The notes beneath the pieces are model-generated. The model searched no databases. It saw only the letters and a program-made list of their open reading frames with translations, and had not been told where the DNA came from. Shown in pieces: positions 18,876 through 26,620 of a DNA stretch of 64,000 nt. Origin of the DNA: an uncultured Oceanospirillaceae bacterium (GTDB taxonomy: Bacteria; Pseudomonadota; Gammaproteobacteria; Pseudomonadales; Balneatricaceae); the NCBI GenBank assembly GCA_913057435.1, contig CAJXNY010000004.1:62001-126000 (forward strand), in the 5' to 3' direction. The stretch's first letter is position 1. Each line of letters starts with the position of its first letter. Both the position numbers and the translations under genes were made by a program.

Positions 18876-19199
18876 ATGAATATGGATGTAGCCACACTGT
18901 TAAGTAATTTTCACGAAAGTATCAGCGCCCCATTACAAGATATCACCAACGCGCTGGGCGAGAGCGTTCAGCAGATTGACAGCCGATACCAGAGTAGCCT
19001 GGCAGAGCTTGCCAACGCACGAGCACTCGGAGAGATCAGCCCAGCTGAGTTCGATATCGAGCTGGCCCGCGAGAAGATGGTTCTCGAGGCGCAGCTGATC
19101 AGCCAGGAGATTATGATCAAATCAGCACTGCAAACGGCCATTGATACTGCTTTTAGTACTCTGCCCGTCAGCGTCGCAGCAGACCCTGTCACGACCTGA
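18876..19199 (+). CDS. Unrecognised small helical protein, gene 2 of 2
   Basis: A 107-residue protein without recognised homology. It is helical, with an amphipathic N-terminal segment (LLSNFHESISAPLQDITNAL) and a long central helix with coiled-coil character (ELAREKMVLEAQLISQEIM). No signal peptide. Close spacing to the preceding gene suggests co-expression or a complex. The following 620 bp are non-coding and contain inverted repeats. Confidence 0.7.
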   Translation: MNMDVATLLSNFHESISAPLQDITNALGESVQQIDSRYQSSLAELANARALGEISPAEFDIELAREKMVLEAQLISQEIMIKSALQTAIDTAFSTLPVSVAADPVTT

Positions 19200-19823
19200 T
19201 CCATGGATTGCCTGTTGCGGGCCTTCGAACCGTGCTCCTAACGGAGCTAGCTCTGTTCCAGACCTGACAGTATCAGACTCCTCAACTGCTCGTTCTTCAT
19301 ACTCAGAGCAAACGAAAGCCATCATTACGAGGGGGAGTCTGATCTGAAGCTGGCACTGGGTTGATATAACCTACTATACCAAAGCATGAAAGCTAAAAAT
19401 GGTGATTAACTAACACTCATGTTAAAACAATAAGCACTTAGATGATCACTGTTAGCTTTAGTAATACGATCACTAAAAGCAGCATCCTTTTTATGGACAG
19501 AGTCAGATTAGAGTGACTGTTGTAAAACTCTGAATATGCGTCACCTTAAGATGGATATTACTTTATGGACGATGGTAAAAGTATGGAATGCTATAAAAAC
19601 CACAACCACAGCCACACAAAAGCCAGGATGCCTTTTATTAACGCAAACCTGAGCCCGGCCGCATTCCTTTCTAAGCCACCGCCTTCCTGTAAAAAATGAT
19701 CGTATTAATACAACTCACCCTCACAAGCAATGTTAATTCTACATCCTATTATATAATGGGATAAAAAACCCGGCACCAGGCCACACCACTTTTCACCTAA
19801 TAATAAGAACAGGGAATTCACCG
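19200..19823. other. Structured, AT-rich intergenic region
   Basis: No coding frame is credible over 620 bp. The first 150 bp are rich in inverted repeats: GCTCC/GGAGC near 19232-19245, and ATCAGACTCC (19272-19281) with GGAGTCTGAT (19334-19343), the latter enclosing CTCGT/ACGAG. The remainder is AT-rich, with a TATAAT-like element about 65 bp before the chemoreceptor start but no clear -35. Confidence 0.6.
19272..19343. repeat. Nested inverted repeat downstream of the two-gene operon
   Basis: Perfect 10-bp arms ATCAGACTCC and GGAGTCTGAT 52 bp apart, with inner CTCGT/ACGAG arms aligned to form a bulged long stem. There is no T tract, so it is not a standard terminator. Confidence 0.5.
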
Positions 19824-21479
19824 ATGGCGTTTCTAAACAACATTTCGGTAAAAGCTAAAGTAGGCAGTTTAACAGGGCTATTGGTTTCAGCTATTGTTAT
19901 CATGGCTATATTTGTACTGCTACAACTCACCTCAATTAATAAAAGTTTTACCGAGTATAGCCAGGTTGCGGTTAACCTGGGAGAAACAACACTTAAAGTC
20001 AACCGTGACATGAATTATGCATCCAGACTGACACGCAGTATTATGCTGGGTGACAACTACAAAAAGAATCACGATAAACTAACAAAAAGAATTGCAGCAA
20101 TTTCACAGCATTTTTCTGATTTCAATCGATATGCAAAAGGCATTTCTGATAATACAAAAAGAGCTGGCATCGAGTCACTAACCTCAAAATCAAAACAGTC
20201 AACGATGAGGTTTTTAAATGAAAGCTTAAAGTTGATGAATTCACTGTCCGCCACCAGCACCACCACTGATCGCCAGACAGCATGGAAAACATATAAAGCT
20301 AACTTTTCACCTTTAGCAAACAGTTCCAGAACAGATTTTGCATCCTTGATAAAATTAATCGAAGAAATAAAGAGTGAAATCTACAAAAACTCTACCGGCA
20401 CCGTAGACTCATCGTTCTCTATGACCGTAATTTTTGCTGCGGCAGCAACGTTATTCTCCATGGCGTTTAGTTTTTTAATCACCAACAGTATTATCTTGCC
20501 ACTCTTCAAGCTAAAAAAATCATTTGAAGATATCGAAAAATCATCAGACCTTACATTACGCAGCAATATTAATTCAAACGATGAACTCGGTGCTTTGAGC
20601 CAGTCGTTTGACTCACTACTGGAAAAATTTCATCGAACCCTCACAGATGTCGTCACTATTGTTTCAAGCTTACATGAGGCCTCAAAACAGCTGGCAACCT
20701 CAAGCGAAATTACCAACACCCATATCAACAAACAACGGCTGGAAACAGACATGGTGGCCACAGCCATGAACGAGATGGCAATGACGGCTGAAGAAGTCTC
20801 TAAAAATGCGGCCAATACCGCCAGTGGGGTTGAGGTTGCCAATATCCAGGCCATTCAGGGGCAGGCTATTGTAAAGACCACCGTTACCAGCATTGATAGG
20901 CTCGCAGGCCAGATCAACCTCTCAGCAGGCTCGCTGAATAAACTGTCCAGCGACAGTCAGGATATTGGCCGGGTACTCGATGTAATCAAAGGCATTGCCG
21001 AACAAACCAACCTGCTCGCACTGAACGCTGCCATCGAAGCCGCCCGTGCAGGTGATAAGGGTCGGGGGTTTGCGGTGGTGGCTGATGAAGTGCGCTCACT
21101 GGCGTCACGCACAGAAGAGTCGACCCAGGAGATTCAAAACATGATTGAAATACTGCAGAAAGGCTCCAGCGATGCCGTATCGATCATGAACGACAGCAAT
21201 CAGAAAGCCGAAACCAGCGTTGAAAGCGCCACCAAAGCGGGTCAGGCACTGGAACAGATTACTCAGGCCGTGTCGTCAATTAATGATATGGCCGCTCAGA
21301 TTGCGACCGCAGCGGAAGAACAAACCAGTGTGAATGAAGAGATTAGCCGGAATATATCCAATATTTCGGTTATTTCAGATAAAACATCGCAGGAAGCCGA
21401 GAAAACCCACGATTCCAGTAAACAGCTGGAAGCACTGTCTGGAAAACTTGACCTGCTGGTCTCGCAATTTAAAGTGTGA
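19824..21479 (+). CDS. Methyl-accepting chemotaxis protein, four-helix-bundle sensor
   Basis: A 551-residue transmembrane chemoreceptor. A first membrane helix (about 13-37) is followed by a helical periplasmic domain of about 160 residues of the 4HB_MCP kind, a second membrane helix (about 195-222), a HAMP linker and the cytoplasmic signalling domain. The hairpin tip contains [21 protein letters not shown] and [18 protein letters not shown], the CheA/CheW contact region. The ligand is unknown. The 5' half is more AT-rich than the signalling half and than neighbouring genes, suggesting sensor-domain divergence or acquisition. It has no chemotaxis operon partner here. Confidence 0.93.
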   Translation: MAFLNNISVKAKVGSLTGLLVSAIVIMAIFVLLQLTSINKSFTEYSQVAVNLGETTLKVNRDMNYASRLTRSIMLGDNYKKNHDKLTKRIAAISQHFSDFNRYAKGISDNTKRAGIESLTSKSKQSTMRFLNESLKLMNSLSATSTTTDRQTAWKTYKANFSPLANSSRTDFASLIKLIEEIKSEIYKNSTGTVDSSFSMTVIFAAAATLFSMAFSFLITNSIILPLFKLKKSFEDIEKSSDLTLRSNINSNDELGALSQSFDSLLEKFHRTLTDVVTIVSSLHEASKQLATSSEITNTHINKQRLETDMVATAMNEMAMTAEEVSKNAANTASGVEVANIQAIQGQAIVKTTVTSIDRLAGQINLSAGSLNKLSSDSQDIGRVLDVIKGIAEQTNLLALNAAIEAARAGDKGRGFAVVADEVRSLASRTEESTQEIQNMIEILQKGSSDAVSIMNDSNQKAETSVESATKAGQALEQITQAVSSINDMAAQIATAAEEQTSVNEEISRNISNISVISDKTSQEAEKTHDSSKQLEALSGKLDLLVSQFKV

Positions 21480-21627
21480 ACAAAGGGGCCGACAGGACCT
21501 GGACAGCGAGCGAAACATCATCGCTGTGTCGTGATCTAATAATCCCGGCAGTACTTGTCGGGCAGTACCGATGTAACCCATACTGGCCCCTGATATCGCC
21601 TGACAATGATTTCTGGAGGGAAGGTTT

Positions 21628-22041
21628 ATGGCATTTCGACTTGGCTTACGTTTTAACCGGCATGAGATGAGTGTGGTAAAAACCGAGGATCCACGCCGTA
21701 ACCTGATCGCCAATGCCTACCCGGATGACGCCAGCCGACGCAGTCGGATTCTGACCCACTGGGGCCAGCAGGATCAGTCGCCCCGGCGGCCCGAAAGCCC
21801 GGATATCGAGTATGTACCACTTTCAACCCGTGCTCAGACGGTACTGTCCTATCGATTGCCAGCGCAGCAACGTTCGATGGTCAATGGTGAAACCCGACCG
21901 CTGATTCAGTCTCGTGAAGATCAGCAACCCGGCATTAAAGCCCGCAGCCACCTGGACACCACAACCACCCTGGAGGTGGAGTCCAACCGCCAGCACAGCT
22001 TTGGTGCTTTTCCGGCGACACGGGTAAAGCACGGCCTCTGA
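21628..22041 (+). CDS. Unrecognised 137-residue polar protein
   Basis: A protein beginning MAFRLGLRFNRHEMSVVKTE, rich in Arg, Gln, Ser and Pro, with low hydrophobicity, no signal peptide and probably large disordered portions. It matches no family I know. AGGGAAGG just upstream of the ATG supports translation. It ends one base before the stop of the converging GNAT gene at the T6SS cluster's 3' end, so it may be an unrelated resident gene or part of the accessory set. Confidence 0.6.
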   Translation: MAFRLGLRFNRHEMSVVKTEDPRRNLIANAYPDDASRRSRILTHWGQQDQSPRRPESPDIEYVPLSTRAQTVLSYRLPAQQRSMVNGETRPLIQSREDQQPGIKARSHLDTTTTLEVESNRQHSFGAFPATRVKHGL

Positions 22042-22042
22042 C

Positions 22043-23092
22043 TCAGCCCTGCCCGGCTTCAGGTAACACCAAGCTGACATCAATCACCGCCGCGCGAAAG
22101 AAGGCCTGCATCTCAACCACGGTTTGCGCCAGCGGTTGTTCAGGACCGCGGCGAAACAGCCGTTCATCCTGGTACGGTGCGGCCACCTGCAGCGCCAGCT
22201 CGTCAAAGCCCAGCCCGGCCATCGCCCGAATAGAGGGCGCATTGTAATGAAACGCTTTGGCATAGCAGGTGTGTAAACCATAGTGCGCAGTTGCATGCTG
22301 CAACAGCAGCTCTACCGCTTGTGGCCCCAGCCCCTGGCCCTGAAAATCCGCCCCCAGCCAGTAATAAAAGAACCCCAGTCCATCGCGAATGATCAAGCTG
22401 ACACAGCCGATAAACCCCCACTGCGGATGGATGATAGCCAGTAACAGCTCATCGCCCACGCTGTAGCACTGATCAAGCCACTCCAGCCAGGGCTCTGGCT
22501 CAGTAAACGCAGGCAGATCACAGAGCTGGGCAATCGCCGGTTCAGCAAACTGCCAGAGAAAGTCTTCACCGTGATGCGGGGCCAGTGGTTCCAGTTGCAG
22601 TGTCTGATCAGCACTGACAACAACACATTGCTGCGCCCGCCACTGACACCATAGCTGCAGATCTTCCACCAGCGCTGGCAGTGCCGGGTCATCCGTGGCA
22701 ATCGCCAGCAGTGCCTGATAACAGGCATAGGCGGCTTCGGGCTGGCCCAGCTGCTGATAGGCAATGCAACACTGCTGCAACCGTTCACTGTCCAGCGATT
22801 GCTCACTCGCCAGCGCTTCCCCCACCTGCACCAGCAAGGGCCAGTCGGCCCAGAGCCAGAGCAGATCGAACAGCTGCTGGCGTGCATGAATCACCAGCCC
22901 GCCGCGCTCATACTGCCAGAGTGCGCGCAAGCCCTGCTGCCACCAGATACGTTCGGCAGGCAGCAGCTGGCCCGCCTGCACCAGCAGCTCGGGCAGTAAT
23001 GTGCTCAAACTGCGGGCTGACCAGCCATCACTGTCCAGCCGGGTGTAGCTGGCCACCAGCGTTGGCGGTGGCAGCAAGATAGAAGCAGACAT
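22043..23092 (-). CDS. TPR-like plus GNAT acetyltransferase fusion at the T6SS 3' end
   Basis: A 349-residue two-part protein. Residues of about 1-170 are Leu/Gln/Trp-rich helices with a TPR-like segment (QCCIAYQQLGQPEAAYACYQ). Residues of about 175-330 form a GNAT domain with the acetyl-CoA loop ADFQGQGLGPQAVELLLQHA and AKAFHYNAPSIRAMAGLGF, most like RimJ/RimL acetyltransferases. ATG 23092 is chosen for its TGGAGT site. It lies 42 bp after the first metallopeptidase gene on the same strand, so it may be transcribed with the effectors and could modify an effector or T6SS component. That role is inference. Confidence 0.75.
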   Translation of the reverse strand: MSASILLPPPTLVASYTRLDSDGWSARSLSTLLPELLVQAGQLLPAERIWWQQGLRALWQYERGGLVIHARQQLFDLLWLWADWPLLVQVGEALASEQSLDSERLQQCCIAYQQLGQPEAAYACYQALLAIATDDPALPALVEDLQLWCQWRAQQCVVVSADQTLQLEPLAPHHGEDFLWQFAEPAIAQLCDLPAFTEPEPWLEWLDQCYSVGDELLLAIIHPQWGFIGCVSLIIRDGLGFFYYWLGADFQGQGLGPQAVELLLQHATAHYGLHTCYAKAFHYNAPSIRAMAGLGFDELALQVAAPYQDERLFRRGPEQPLAQTVVEMQAFFRAAVIDVSLVLPEAGQG

Positions 23093-23134
23093 CAACAGAC
23101 TCCAGGGTGACAATAAACGCGCCGCAGACCAGAC

Positions 23135-24172
23135 CTACCTCTGTTGGCGACCGCGCTGTACCTGACTAATCCCGTACAAAGCACGATCATAGCGCTGTTG
23201 ATGGTCTGGGTCTGGCGAAAGACCGGTGTAATCAAACCGGGCTCTGATCCCCATTGCACCACGGATCATATTTTCATTCACAGGGGTTGGCGATGGTACA
23301 ACGCCGGTAGTCTCCAGCTCCTCTTCCCGCTTGCGATCATCTTCACTGGAGCCCCCTGGCGGGTTGGTAAACCAGTTATCCCCCCGCGCCCGCCGCCAGG
23401 CGTGCACCATCTCATGGCCCAGCAGAACACTGTCGTTCTGCAGCTGGTTAAGACCGACATCCGCCTGCTGAGTCATATCCCAGCGCAGGAAGGAACCGCC
23501 GGTACCATGGGCGGTACGAATCGCCTGCATACTGGTACCGCGGCCATCCCCACGCTTCATCATGGTCATCACCGCTGCGCCCTGCAGCTGGCCCGCCATG
23601 GTACGGGCACGGTTATCCATGCCCTGCAATAGCGTTGTTCCCACGTTAGTGGCTGCCAGTCGATTGATCGCCGCACCGCTGCGATTCAGAAACTCGGCAG
23701 TGTCATGGGCATCACCGGTCTGATGGTTCACCCCCATCGATACGCCATGATGACCAGCAACCGACAGGGTCGCGATGTTATAGCCACCGTTATTACGCAG
23801 GCGCAGGTTCTGACGAATGACCGCATCCTGAATACCCACATCCAGCGCACCATTGACGTTACCGTTAATCTTCCCGGTGACCGCTCGGGTCGCATTCACG
23901 GCAGCGGTTGCACGGTCAATACCCTGCCCACCCACGCCAAGGTGCGCCACCCGGTTACGAGCCAGGTGTACTTGCTGGATAGAAGCCAGCAATCCAGCCG
24001 CTATCCGCGGACGAGGGGGCGGTGCCAGATGCGCACCGGGCATAGGGCCGACGCCCGGCAACGGTGCGGGTAATGGTCGCATTCCGATACTGCGCCGCCG
24101 CGGCGCTGCAATCGGAGCCATCCCGCCACCGGAGCCGACACCGGCGGAAGCACTGTTTCTGCGTCCTCTCAT
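23135..24172 (-). CDS. Candidate T6SS effector, M91/NleD-like zinc metallopeptidase (copy 1)
   Basis: A 345-residue protein with a Gly/Pro/Arg-rich, probably unfolded first 60 residues, then a mixed domain and a C-terminal protease domain. The zinc motif HEMVH is at 253-257 in LLGHEMVHAWRRARGDNWFTN. Downstream, EEELETTG (about 283-290) and PVNENMIRGAMGIRARFDY resemble the M91 peptidase family, which includes the type III effector NleD. A strong AGGAAGG site precedes the ATG. A paralogue lies 90 bp upstream and tssA beyond it, on the same strand. No signal peptide or PAAR domain. Effector status is inferred from motif and location. Confidence 0.75.
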   Translation of the reverse strand: MRGRRNSASAGVGSGGGMAPIAAPRRRSIGMRPLPAPLPGVGPMPGAHLAPPPRPRIAAGLLASIQQVHLARNRVAHLGVGGQGIDRATAAVNATRAVTGKINGNVNGALDVGIQDAVIRQNLRLRNNGGYNIATLSVAGHHGVSMGVNHQTGDAHDTAEFLNRSGAAINRLAATNVGTTLLQGMDNRARTMAGQLQGAAVMTMMKRGDGRGTSMQAIRTAHGTGGSFLRWDMTQQADVGLNQLQNDSVLLGHEMVHAWRRARGDNWFTNPPGGSSEDDRKREEELETTGVVPSPTPVNENMIRGAMGIRARFDYTGLSPDPDHQQRYDRALYGISQVQRGRQQR

Positions 24173-24221
24173 ATTTGCCTTCCTGTTCAGTGGTGAATAT
24201 TGCTAATTCGGTGCGCCTGCA

Positions 24222-24260
24222 GTTACGCAGGAGCGAGCCTGTTCGCAGTGCTGTAGCAGT
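24222..24260. repeat. Degenerate REP-like palindrome
   Basis: GCAGGAGCGAGCCTGTTCGC resembles the REP unit seen intact at 25348-25370 and lies in the gap between the two metallopeptidase genes. Confidence 0.5.
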
Positions 24261-24261
24261 A

Positions 24262-25254
24262 TCAGCCCCGATTCCGGCCCCGGTTCCATTCCACCCAGGC
24301 GCTCATCACCCGGCGGCCGCGCTCCATATAGCCTGGCTCCGGGCGTAAACCGTCATAATCGTGCCGTGGTCGTACTCCCAAAGCGCCGCGCAACATGTTC
24401 TCATTCACGGGTGTTGGCGAGGGGCTCAGGCCGCTGGTTTCCAGCTCTTCCATCCGCGAGATATTATTACCACCCACCACACCGCGCGGATTGGTAAAGT
24501 AGTTTTCACCCCGCGCCCGCCGCCAGCTATGGGTCATTTCATGGCCCAGGATAACGCTATCGTTGGTCATCTGGTCCCAGGCGGCGTTTTCACTTTGCCC
24601 CATATCCCAGTTAACGACAGAAGCACCACGCCCGCCGGCAGCAAAGTGCGGTGTCGCAGAAGAGCCCGCCATTCCTTCCGCCAGTGGATGAACGGCTGCT
24701 AACGTTACCGTCGGCGAGTTATTGAACTGCCCGGCATGGGTCGTCGCTGCAGCGTCCAGCCCGTTTAGCAGGGTGCTGCCAACATTGGTCCGGCCTATAT
24801 TCTCCAGTGCTCGCCCGGCCCGGCCGAGAAAACGGGTTGCCTGAGCCACATCGCCGCCATGGGGGGCAATCGCCAGCCCGACACCTCTGTGGTTACGCGG
24901 TGACAGCATCGCCACCCCGGCTATTCCGCCCGGGTCCCGCACTGTCAGGTCATGCCGAGCCACCGTGCCCACCAGATTCTGGCTCAGCGCGCCATTAGCA
25001 TTGCCACCGGTGATGCCGGTCACGCTGCGGGCAGCATCAATAGCACGGGAGGCACGGGCGATGGTGTTACCACCACCGAGCCCCATTGGTGCCAGGGTAT
25101 CGCGGGCGGCCCGCATCTGGCGGATTTGTGCTTGCAGATTGGCAGGCATGGGATTACGTCGTGGAGCCCCGCCGCTGTGGGCGCGTGGTCTGGGGGGCCT
25201 TGGTGCCATGGGTGCCAGGCCTGGGCCCGGCGCGCTGCCGCTACGTCCTCTCAT
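24262..25254 (-). CDS. Candidate T6SS effector, M91/NleD-like zinc metallopeptidase (copy 2)
   Basis: A 330-residue paralogue of the next gene. Both start MRGR, have Pro/Arg-rich N-termini, share NVG(S/T)TLL(N/Q)G in the middle, and end in the same catalytic region: HEMTH at 238-242 in ILGHEMTHSWRRARGENYFTN, then MEELETSG and PVNENMLRGALGVRPRHDY. The conserved HExxH plus downstream glutamates fit a gluzincin-like M91 active site. Separate GGAGGAA ribosome-binding site. Copy-specific N-termini and central regions suggest an old duplication rather than a recent one. It is the first gene after the REP cluster that follows tssA. Confidence 0.75.
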   Translation of the reverse strand: MRGRSGSAPGPGLAPMAPRPPRPRAHSGGAPRRNPMPANLQAQIRQMRAARDTLAPMGLGGGNTIARASRAIDAARSVTGITGGNANGALSQNLVGTVARHDLTVRDPGGIAGVAMLSPRNHRGVGLAIAPHGGDVAQATRFLGRAGRALENIGRTNVGSTLLNGLDAAATTHAGQFNNSPTVTLAAVHPLAEGMAGSSATPHFAAGGRGASVVNWDMGQSENAAWDQMTNDSVILGHEMTHSWRRARGENYFTNPRGVVGGNNISRMEELETSGLSPSPTPVNENMLRGALGVRPRHDYDGLRPEPGYMERGRRVMSAWVEWNRGRNRG

Positions 25255-25302
25255 GCTCTATTCCTCCAATCTGTGCTCATTGTGCCGGGGTTTTCCTGCG
25301 AT

Positions 25303-25501
25303 CTCTGACGCGACGGGACGTCGCTGCTACAACAGCTGATCAGCCACGTAGGAGCGAGCTTGCTCGCGATAGGCGCTTCGGTGCCAGCACTGATCGCCAG
25401 CGAGCTGGCTCCTACGCTGATGCGTAGCGGTTCCCTCTGTAGCAGCGCGCATCCGGTGCGAGACACTGGCCTCTGACGCGACGGGACGTCGCTGCTACAA
25501 C
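25303..25501. repeat. REP/REPIN cluster between tssA and the effector genes
   Basis: Two kinds of palindromic repeat alternate. A 31-bp unit ending CGTCGCTGCTACAAC occurs identically at 25303-25333 and 25471-25501. A REP of the Pseudomonas kind, GTAGGAGCGAGCTTGCTCGC, is at 25348-25370 and its imperfect inverted partner at 25392-25415, together a REPIN doublet. A further diverged unit starts near 25438. The whole block fills the gap after tssA. Confidence 0.85.
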
Positions 25502-25512
25502 CGCGATAGCCG

Positions 25513-26610
25513 TCAGGCGGCGTTTTTGTCCAGACCCAGTACTTCAAAGATATTGATCTTGCCCTGGCCGGTGACAAACAGCTGCTCGTACAGTTCGGAG
25601 GTGGTCATGTTGCCCCACTCCACCATCCGTTTAAGCAGGTAAGGCACCGGGCTGTGGGGCTCCAGGTGAGCCAGGTATTCGGCGATTTCGCTAAGCTGGG
25701 CGTAGGCTTCGGTACGTGAGGCACCCACATCAACCGCCGGGGCGGCCTGGGCGATAGCAGGTGCAACACCGGCCTGTTGCTGCTCGGCGCTGTTGATTGG
25801 CACCACGTCAGCACTGGCGGGCTGGTCAAAGTTGAAGCCGCGTTTTTGCAGTTCGCTGTAGAAGAACTGGCCGATCTGCTCCAGCAGCTGGGTCAGCCCC
25901 TGCAAAGCGGGTGCATCGTCCTGCATTTTGCTGTCCAGGGTCTGGATCAGCTGATCCAGAATCACCAGTCCGGCATCCAGTGCATCAAACTGATCCACCA
26001 GGGTCTGCGTATCGGTGGCAGACATGGCGTGCTGACAGTCGTTCATCGACAGTCCTTCCAGCCGCTCGCGGGGATTACTGGCGCGGATCTGCTCATTGCG
26101 GGTGGCGTTTTCCAGATCTTCCCAGCTGACCTCATCACGGCCGGTGCCGCTCAGAGGCAGGGTGAAAATCAGCGGCTGCAGTTTGCTGTTGGCCCAGCTG
26201 AGGATATTGTTGCGATAATCCATATCCTGCTGTGGATGTACTTCCTGCCAGTAATGCTGGCACAGCTGGTCGAGCAGCAGCAGCGACGGCGCCAGCCCGG
26301 CCAGACCAAAACGGTGCACCTGAGCTTCCAGCAGCCAGACTGCCAGCTGCAGATCTTTACTCTGCCCTGCCAGGCCACCGGCGCACAGCTCAGCCACCTG
26401 CTGCCAGTTGGCCTGTTTCAGCTCGAACTCCCAGTCACCCCGGGGGATGCTGCTGTCGTCCTGAGTGCGGGCGGTTTTGATCTGCTGATACAGCTCGCTG
26501 TAACGCAGTGACTCGCCCGCGGGCTGTTCATTACTGATCGGGGCCAGCAACTGATCAATGCTGTAACCGGTCTGAGCAGCAATTGCCTGTGCTAATGGAT
26601 GTTCATTCAT
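25513..26610 (-). CDS. tssA: T6SS protein TssA (ImpA family)
   Basis: TssA primes baseplate and tail assembly and caps sheath polymerisation in T6SS. The 365 residues begin with the ImpA N-terminal domain (PISNEQPAGESLRYSELYQQI near 24-45) that defines the family. The middle is Gln/Ala-rich and the C-terminal segment contains LEPHSPVPYLLKRMVEWGNM, shared by short TssA proteins. It lies 10 bp after tssM and is the last core gene of the cluster. Confidence 0.93.
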   Translation of the reverse strand: MNEHPLAQAIAAQTGYSIDQLLAPISNEQPAGESLRYSELYQQIKTARTQDDSSIPRGDWEFELKQANWQQVAELCAGGLAGQSKDLQLAVWLLEAQVHRFGLAGLAPSLLLLDQLCQHYWQEVHPQQDMDYRNNILSWANSKLQPLIFTLPLSGTGRDEVSWEDLENATRNEQIRASNPRERLEGLSMNDCQHAMSATDTQTLVDQFDALDAGLVILDQLIQTLDSKMQDDAPALQGLTQLLEQIGQFFYSELQKRGFNFDQPASADVVPINSAEQQQAGVAPAIAQAAPAVDVGASRTEAYAQLSEIAEYLAHLEPHSPVPYLLKRMVEWGNMTTSELYEQLFVTGQGKINIFEVLGLDKNAA

Positions 26611-26620
26611 GAGTTATCTC

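Noticed and set aside
25251..25577. 108-codon minus-strand frame between tssA and the effector gene
   Set aside because: It is made of translated REP units (the peptide CSSDVPSRQR occurs twice because the 31-bp repeat does).
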